Positions 23,222 through 28,266 of a stretch of 28,266 nt of DNA are shown piece by piece. Position numbers and translations under genes: made by a program. Under the pieces are notes generated by a model that was not told the DNA's origin, made no database searches, and saw nothing but the letters and a program-made list of their open reading frames with translations. The DNA is from Acidobacteriota bacterium (GTDB lineage Bacteria; Acidobacteriota; Terriglobia; Terriglobales; Acidobacteriaceae). Location of the stretch: the NCBI GenBank assembly GCA_021780415.1, contig JAJXYW010000244.1:1-28266 (forward strand). Reading direction: 5' to 3'. The stretch's first letter is position 1, and every line of letters begins with the position of its first letter.

Positions 23222-25777
23222 ATGCAGGGGTGGTGGTTCGTCTCGTTCCTGAAAGATAGTGACGCAAGCGTCATAGACGATAAGAATTTTCGTCGCCTTC
23301 TGAAAAGAACGCTTGACTTCTGGAGTAAGCGGGCTTCCTTGGCAGATCAGCGCTGGTGGCTCATGGGGCCTGAGAGCACCGACCTGGAAGGCTGGACTAG
23401 CGAAAGGGCGGGGGAATCTCTCCTCGCCGATTTCGATGACCCACGCGAATCCTATGCGCCACAGGACCAGACCGTCCAGAACGTCCTCTTCGTGGGCGAT
23501 GGAGAGTCGGAACGTACACGCCGTTTCTTCGCAACGGCGGCCCAAGGACTCCGGCTCAAGTGGGTGACCTCCTTCCCGCAGAAAACCTTGCGCATCTACG
23601 GACTCCTTTCCCTTCCTCATGCACCATCTACGAACCTGTTGCCGTTTCTGGCCATGCTCTCTACGCAAGAGGCAGAGGGGGTGGTGGCCTACAGGGTGTG
23701 GGATGCTCTAAGTATCGTGCAGGGGGTCAACCAGACGCATGGCCATCCTACAGGGTATCCGCTTCTGACAACCTCCGAAGACCGCGCAGCGCTTATGGCG
23801 GCGTGCGCTTTCCACCTCGCTGTAGGTCCCAATGAGGCGCTTGGCCAGCTGGCCCAAACCAACCGAGGCCCTACCGCCATGGGAGTCTGCGGCCTTTTCC
23901 TGGACTGGGAGAAGCTTCGGTTCGATAGGGCCAAAGAGCTCGCCGAACGGCTGGGAGCCCGTCTTGGAGCGAATGCTCCGCCAGCCAGGCAAGACGTTGC
24001 AGTGGCCGAAAGTACGGCGGGAGAGGTGGCTGGGAGGTGGTCTAGCAACGGGTTGATGAAGGGGCTCGTGAATCATTCCCAGCGCCCCCGTTTCTTCTTT
24101 CCACTGGCCGTCTGGCAACAAGCCAAGGATGAGAAAGGGCGACCCATATCGCCCTGGGCCTTTGCCCGGCGTGCGCTTCTCCAGGTCTATTTTCAGCGCC
24201 ATTTGCATACCTTGCCCTTCCGTGTCAGCGAATATGCCAAAGTCTTCCGCCAGGCGAGTCTCCAGCGTTTTCAGGAATTCTTGGGAACTTGGAAAGACAA
24301 GGTTCTACACGCGGAGGAAGAGCCTGGGGGCCTTCTCCCGGCGGTGGACGGGCAGGTATCAAAGATTCTGAGGGGTGAAGCCGGACCCCCGAGCCTCGCG
24401 CAGGTGGTGGCCTTCTGTGAGAAGGTGGAAGCATCAGCCGCGCCGGATCAATCTGGAGCCGGAGCAGAGTCGGGCGCTGCCGAGCTCTTCGACGTCGATC
24501 AGCAGCTTCGCCCCTTTTACCAAAGGGCCCCACGCTTCCTCTCCCATGATCGGGAGAAGGCGCTCTATGCGAACTTGGCCGATGGCATCCAGGTACACCC
24601 CGTGCCAGGTGCTCTTTTCTTGCGGGCAGCCGTGCTGGGGGTGGTCCTGGCGGCGGGCACGCCGCTGATGCTGGAGCTCTTCCGGCCCCTTTTGCCAGGG
24701 TTGAGGCACCTCCTCCCACATGCCGGGTGGATTGCCCTCTTTATGGGGCTTCTGCCTCTGTGCGCGGCAGCCTTGGAGTACCATTTCTGGGTTCTCAAGG
24801 ATCTTCGGAAGCGTCTTTGCGAGTACATCGCCGCCGTGGTTCGGCACATTCAGGAGGAAGCGGGCCTTCGGGGCCAGAAGGCGATTCAGGAAATCCGCGC
24901 TGAGGTGGCCAGGCACGCGAAGGAAATTCGGGAGCGGGCGCAGGAGCTCTGCCTTTCTTGGCCAGTGTGGCTAGAAGGAGACTTTAAGGAGACGCTCTTC
25001 CTCCAGGAGCTGTTCAGCGTCCATCAAATTCCCCCGCATGGGGCGGAATACCGAGTGGTCCCGCCTCCGCTATCGGTGATGACCAGTTCAGAACGAAAGG
25101 TGTGGGACGCCCTCAATGATGAGGACGCTGACTTGCTCCTGGGAACTCTATTGGAGGACCAGAAGCAGGTCCCCCAACAGCTCGTCGGCTACCTTGCGGG
25201 AGAAGGGAGCGCCGCGGAAGTGGGAGCCTCTGTCGGAGCCTCCCTGCACGCCTTCTGTTCCGAACGGATCCCCGAGCCGAGCGGCTTGCAGGCTGAAAGC
25301 CAGATCGCCCAAAACGATGGCATCAGGACATTTCTCAAGGACATGGGTTGGCCCTCGGTATCTGTAGACGGGGCGATGAATCCAAGCTGGGAGATCAAGG
25401 CGGCTTCACCAGATGGACCAGCCGCTCCTCTCTCGGCGGCCGGGGTGGCCATCAGGCCCGGTGGCATTACGAGCCTGGCGGGCTTCATGCCCCTCGATCT
25501 TCACAGTCTACAGACGGGTGCGGGAACGGAAATAGCCGCCCCGGCGGCGGCCGTGAATGAAGCCGGCGCCCTCGTGGCCGGGTGGACACTGGTGAATAGC
25601 CATGATACCGAGACGGGCCTCGTAAGTCCCAGCGGGGAGTGGATGCCCGTGCCCGAAGAATATCGGCAGAAGGCAGCCGAGGCCCGCAATAGATTTCGTC
25701 CCAGCCTAGCCCCGCCCGTCTCCAGTGAGGCAAAGGGCCCCGTCTCGGCGCCCGATGCCAACGACGAGAATTTCTAG
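23222..25777 (+). CDS. large two-TM coiled-coil protein, function unknown
   Basis: An 851-residue protein I do not recognise. A cytoplasmic-looking N-terminal half (to about 455) begins MQGWWFVSFLKDSD and includes VQNVLFVGDGESERTRRFFA. Two TM helices follow at about 462-485 (LFLRAAVLGVVLAAGTPLML) and 499-525 (GWIALFMGLLPLCAAALEYH). Next comes a charged helix likely to form a coiled coil (about 525-580, RHIQEEAGLRGQKAIQEI), then a ~270-residue tail. Start ATG 23222 is chosen for AGGGGGCAG 6 nt upstream; TTG 23162, ATG 23177 and ATG 23183 would overlap the tubulin-like gene. Its place directly after the tubulin-like gene suggests it is the membrane partner of that filament; this is inference. 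The C-terminus is low in hydrophobicity and Ala/Pro-rich. Confidence 0.75.
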   Translation: MQGWWFVSFLKDSDASVIDDKNFRRLLKRTLDFWSKRASLADQRWWLMGPESTDLEGWTSERAGESLLADFDDPRESYAPQDQTVQNVLFVGDGESERTRRFFATAAQGLRLKWVTSFPQKTLRIYGLLSLPHAPSTNLLPFLAMLSTQEAEGVVAYRVWDALSIVQGVNQTHGHPTGYPLLTTSEDRAALMAACAFHLAVGPNEALGQLAQTNRGPTAMGVCGLFLDWEKLRFDRAKELAERLGARLGANAPPARQDVAVAESTAGEVAGRWSSNGLMKGLVNHSQRPRFFFPLAVWQQAKDEKGRPISPWAFARRALLQVYFQRHLHTLPFRVSEYAKVFRQASLQRFQEFLGTWKDKVLHAEEEPGGLLPAVDGQVSKILRGEAGPPSLAQVVAFCEKVEASAAPDQSGAGAESGAAELFDVDQQLRPFYQRAPRFLSHDREKALYANLADGIQVHPVPGALFLRAAVLGVVLAAGTPLMLELFRPLLPGLRHLLPHAGWIALFMGLLPLCAAALEYHFWVLKDLRKRLCEYIAAVVRHIQEEAGLRGQKAIQEIRAEVARHAKEIRERAQELCLSWPVWLEGDFKETLFLQELFSVHQIPPHGAEYRVVPPPLSVMTSSERKVWDALNDEDADLLLGTLLEDQKQVPQQLVGYLAGEGSAAEVGASVGASLHAFCSERIPEPSGLQAESQIAQNDGIRTFLKDMGWPSVSVDGAMNPSWEIKAASPDGPAAPLSAAGVAIRPGGITSLAGFMPLDLHSLQTGAGTEIAAPAAAVNEAGALVAGWTLVNSHDTETGLVSPSGEWMPVPEEYRQKAAEARNRFRPSLAPPVSSEAKGPVSAPDANDENF

Positions 25778-25791
25778 GAAAGGCAGCCACG

Positions 25792-27474
25792 ATGGTGACG
25801 ATTAGCCTCTCCAGCCTGCTGGCCTTGGCGCTCATCCTGGCCTATCTCTTGTGGCCGCGGTGCAACCTCTATGAATACGTCGAGATGTTAAGGATCCGCT
25901 GGCCCATTCGGATTGGCCGCGTCCGCAAGGACGGGACCCTCCTGGATCTCACCAAGCCCTGGGGCATGCGGCGGGTGGGCCAGTTTTATTTTCGGGAGCA
26001 CAAAGGCGTTCTGCGCCTCTACAACCTGTCGCTGGGAGACCGTCAAGGCCAGGACGCGGGAGAGGTGGCGCCTCAGGATCCGGCGCCGGTCACGGCCGCG
26101 GGCGGCTTGGACGTGGGCAAGGTGGAGCGCCAGGGCTGGCGCCGTTGGTGGGACGGATTTTTGAGGCTTCACTCCCCCGTCCTTCCTGAGGAGGTACCAC
26201 CGACCTTTCGGGTTACGGAGTATGGCCGCTTCCGGCCGGCCACCTCTAACGTGGTGACGCTTCTTTCCCAGGGGGGGGCCGCCCTCCTCCTGTACCGCAA
26301 ATGGGGGACCGCGGATACCCTTCCCTACCGCGACCCCGTCGCCAAATGGGACACGGCGCTTCCGGCAGCCCTGATTTTCGGGCTCCTCAACCTTCCCTTG
26401 GCCGTCAGGCTCTGGTTTTGGAACCATCCGTATCACTTTCTGGACCGGTGGAGTGCTCATGCCCCGATCAACTCCCTGGCACCGGGCTTTTCGGTCTTCC
26501 TCGGCATTTGGGCGCTGCTCTATCTGATGAAACGCATCCTGCTCAGCCTGGACGACCGGGTGCTCGATTACCTCATCCTGATGAACCGGGCCACGGGGCT
26601 TCCTTGGTGGGCGCCGCTGGGTGCGGTGGCTTCTCTCGTCCTAGCCGTCCTGTCGCTTTGGCACCAGGAACAGCGCGCCTTTGTCCCCTTGTACGCCGCC
26701 GCTGGCGTAGGTTTCATGGCGGTGTCGCTCTTCGCCCCTGGCGACGCATGGCCGGTCAAGCCGCGAGGCGTGGTCCTTCCTACTCTTCCCCCAGGGCCAT
26801 CCGAATGGGGTGACGGGGACAAGCAGGTCAAGTGGAAGGTCGACGGCGGTTTCCGGGAGTTTGAACTGATGGCCCGGATCCCCTTCGCCAATGGCGAGAT
26901 CCTGAAAATCAGGGAACAGAACCCCTTCCGAAGGAAGCACGATGAGGCGGTACTGTATTATCCAGCATCCGTCAAGGAGATCGTATCGCTCGGATGCGAG
27001 AGCCGACAAGCCTTGGCTGCGGCTAATGTTGTAGCCCGGGCCGCCAAAGAACAAGACCTCAGCCATTTCGAGATTGTTCAGGCCGTGCTCGGTCTGGCGC
27101 AGGAGCCAACCATTCGCTACATGACGGATAGCGACTGCGACGAGGTCGGAAACCGGGAGTACTGCCGCCTGGCGGCCGAAACCTTGTGGGATCAGCGAGG
27201 AGACTGCGACTGCAAATCGGCGCTGGCCGCCACCGTGCTCAAAGCGCTGGAGTTCCCCGTCTTGGTTCTCCTCAGCGCTAGGGCCGAGCACGCCGCAGTC
27301 GCGGTGGGAGGGATCCCCGCGGAAATGCCGCGTGAAGGGTTGCTGTGGTTCGAATATAACGGGGAGGTGTATTACTTCTGCGAAACGACCGGTGCGGGCT
27401 GGTGTGTCGGCCAGCCTTCTGACCTCGCCCGTACCGTCGTGGCCGATAAACAGGGGATTGTGGACGTGAACTGA
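25792..27474 (+). CDS. multi-TM protein with C-terminal transglutaminase-like cysteine domain
   Basis: A 560-residue protein. One TM helix lies at the very N-terminus (about 4-21), and four or five more between about 150 and 313 (for example LPAALIFGLLNLPLAVRLWF, LVLAVLSLW, AAGVGFMAVSLF). The C-terminal domain (about 400-540) matches the transglutaminase/protease-like fold: RGDCDCKSALAATVLKALEF places the catalytic Cys at C472, EHAAVAVGG gives H500, and YYFCETTGAG has Glu531 where most family members have Asp. Such domains act as cysteine peptidases or amide-bond remodellers, some on cell-wall or surface proteins. The start is ATG 25792 with GAAAGG 9 nt upstream, 14 nt after the previous gene. 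It is the last gene of the operon; the paralogous proteases lie upstream on the same strand. Confidence 0.82.
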   Translation: MVTISLSSLLALALILAYLLWPRCNLYEYVEMLRIRWPIRIGRVRKDGTLLDLTKPWGMRRVGQFYFREHKGVLRLYNLSLGDRQGQDAGEVAPQDPAPVTAAGGLDVGKVERQGWRRWWDGFLRLHSPVLPEEVPPTFRVTEYGRFRPATSNVVTLLSQGGAALLLYRKWGTADTLPYRDPVAKWDTALPAALIFGLLNLPLAVRLWFWNHPYHFLDRWSAHAPINSLAPGFSVFLGIWALLYLMKRILLSLDDRVLDYLILMNRATGLPWWAPLGAVASLVLAVLSLWHQEQRAFVPLYAAAGVGFMAVSLFAPGDAWPVKPRGVVLPTLPPGPSEWGDGDKQVKWKVDGGFREFELMARIPFANGEILKIREQNPFRRKHDEAVLYYPASVKEIVSLGCESRQALAAANVVARAAKEQDLSHFEIVQAVLGLAQEPTIRYMTDSDCDEVGNREYCRLAAETLWDQRGDCDCKSALAATVLKALEFPVLVLLSARAEHAAVAVGGIPAEMPREGLLWFEYNGEVYYFCETTGAGWCVGQPSDLARTVVADKQGIVDVN

Positions 27475-27623
27475 AGAGAGGGCGCCAGCCCTCCCGGGTG
27501 GAAAGCCACACATTGCCAATGAGTGGGAAGAGGGGAGATGCCATCGTGAATGACGATGTCGGGAATGTTACTGCACAAATAGGGCGGTTGGCCCAGCAAG
27601 GTGAGCAACTGGCGCTCTCGTGG
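27475..27623. other. spacer between protease-tubulin operon and IS element
   Basis: About 150 bp with no gene. A 6-bp hairpin GAGGGC-GCCA-GCCCTC (27478-27493) starts 4 nt after the stop, and CATCGT-GAATG-ACGATG forms a second one at 27542-27558. Neither has a U tract, so they are weak terminator candidates at best. Confidence 0.5.
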
Positions 27624-28266
27624 TGACTCTGACTCCCCCCCGTTTTGTGGTCCAGTCAGAATGAGAGGATGGCATGGGTGTTGTTGGGCGGCAAGGGCGC
27701 GGAGGCCGTAGGCCGGAGCGGACTTGCCGCCTGGGCCGCGTACGCCGCGGGGGAAAGGCCCCCCAGCGAGCCATGCGGCCGAACCTCGTTGTACTCCCTT
27801 CGCCACCTCTCGATGATCGTCCTGGCCTCCTCTCCATCTTCGAAAACATGCCGGTTCAAACACTCGGTCCTCAGCTTTCCGTTGAAGCTCTCGATGAACG
27901 GGTTCTCCCACGGGCTTCCCGGCCTGATGAAGATCGTCTCGCACCCCTTGGCCCCCAACCAGGCCCTCACCGCCTTGGCGATGAACTCGGGGCCGTTGTC
28001 GCTGCGGATGTGCTCCGGTGCTCCCCGCCTCGCCACCAGCCATTCCAGCGTGGAGAGCACCCGGCGGGCGGGCATGGTTCGCTCCACGCGGATGGCCAAG
28101 GATTCGCGCGTGTACTCGTCCAGAACATTCAGAAGCCGCAGCTTGCGTCCACCCTCCGTCCGGTCCTCCATGAGGTCGTATGTCCACACGTGGTTCGGCC
28201 GCTGTGCTTTCTTCAAGACCTCGCCCTTCGGCCCGCACCACCGCTTGCGAAGGCTCCTGCGCGGTT
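27624..28266 (-). mobile_element. IS3-family insertion sequence, 3' part
   Basis: Contains the C-terminal part of an IS3-type transposase reading leftward, so the element's right end is near 27624. A TG dinucleotide there begins a run with a C7 tract and TTTTGTGGTC, which resembles an IS3-type terminal repeat, but the partner end is outside the window and the exact tip is a guess. TCTGACT (27628-27634) and AGTCAGA (27654-27660) form an inverted pair across the transposase stop. Confidence 0.7.
27656..28266 (-). CDS. IS3-family transposase OrfB, 5' end beyond window
   Basis: 203 residues are visible; the frame is still open at the right edge (RKRWCGPKGEVLKKAQRPNH), so the gene is cut by the window, not by mutation. 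It is the retroviral-type integrase core: first catalytic Asp in HVWTYD, second in IRSDNGPEF, Glu in PFIESFNGKLR, then the family tail YNEVRPHGSLGGLSPAAYA. The motif PGSPWENPFIESFNGKLR is typical of the IS407-like branch of IS3. OrfB is normally made by -1 frameshifting from OrfA, which would lie to the right. The C-terminal ~20 residues are Pro/Ala-rich. No sign of decay in the visible part. Confidence 0.9.
   Translation of the reverse strand, partial: PRRSLRKRWCGPKGEVLKKAQRPNHVWTYDLMEDRTEGGRKLRLLNVLDEYTRESLAIRVERTMPARRVLSTLEWLVARRGAPEHIRSDNGPEFIAKAVRAWLGAKGCETIFIRPGSPWENPFIESFNGKLRTECLNRHVFEDGEEARTIIERWRREYNEVRPHGSLGGLSPAAYAAQAASPLRPTASAPLPPNNTHAILSF

Noticed and set aside
1..28266. CRISPR arrays, tRNA or rRNA genes, replication origin
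   Set aside because: No regularly spaced short repeats, no cloverleaf or rRNA-like sequence, and no iteron array seen. The only periodic repeats are the two 10-bp units near 9411 and the single long duplication.

Overview
The window is high-GC DNA from a Gram-negative (diderm) bacterium. It joins a conjugation-type secretion operon to an unusual accessory gene cluster, so it probably comes from an integrative conjugative element or a conjugative plasmid. The type IV secretion genes include an outer-membrane TrbG/VirB9-type component, which implies two membranes. The phylum cannot be fixed from sequence alone; an Acidobacteriota- or delta-proteobacteria-like host is only a guess.

Left part (1-9315, all minus strand): a Trb/P-type T4SS operon read right to left: a ribbon-helix-helix regulator, then trbC, trbD, trbE, trbJ, (420-bp gap), trbL, trbF, trbG, trbI, a membrane-anchored protein of unknown function, and the first codons of another exported protein cut by the window edge. 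This is the C-D-E-J-(K)-L-F-G-(H)-I order of Ti-plasmid trb operons. trbB is not at its usual place before trbC, and neither trbK nor trbH is convincingly present. Most genes overlap or abut. A sigma70-like promoter with tandem 10-bp repeats lies upstream of the regulator.

Middle and right part (9669-27474, all plus strand, divergent from trb): six large genes. The first two are tandem paralogues of about 1160-1175 residues with an architecture I do not recognise from any described protein: Clp_N-like repeat(s), ClpB/ClpA-type AAA+ module, response-regulator-receiver-like domain, second AAA module, and FtsH-type M41 zinc peptidase, with no transmembrane segment. They are followed by a membrane-anchored VWA protein with a MIDAS motif, a 1115-residue tubulin/FtsZ-superfamily protein, a large two-TM coiled-coil protein, and a multi-TM protein ending in a transglutaminase-like cysteine domain. 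The last four genes are tightly packed (gaps 10-25 nt). This looks like a membrane-associated system combining a GTPase filament, surface or periplasmic proteins, and ATP-driven unfolding and proteolysis. A role in cell-envelope remodelling or in conflict/defence is inference.

A near-identical repeat of about 530 bp follows each of the two protease genes. It covers the last ~28 codons, a non-coding stretch, and a decayed start of a third Clp_N-type gene. This shows the cluster grew by tandem duplication, and that the non-coding part has stayed more alike than most of the coding sequence.

Right edge (about 27624-28266, minus): the 3' end of an IS3-family element with its DDE transposase, cut by the window end.
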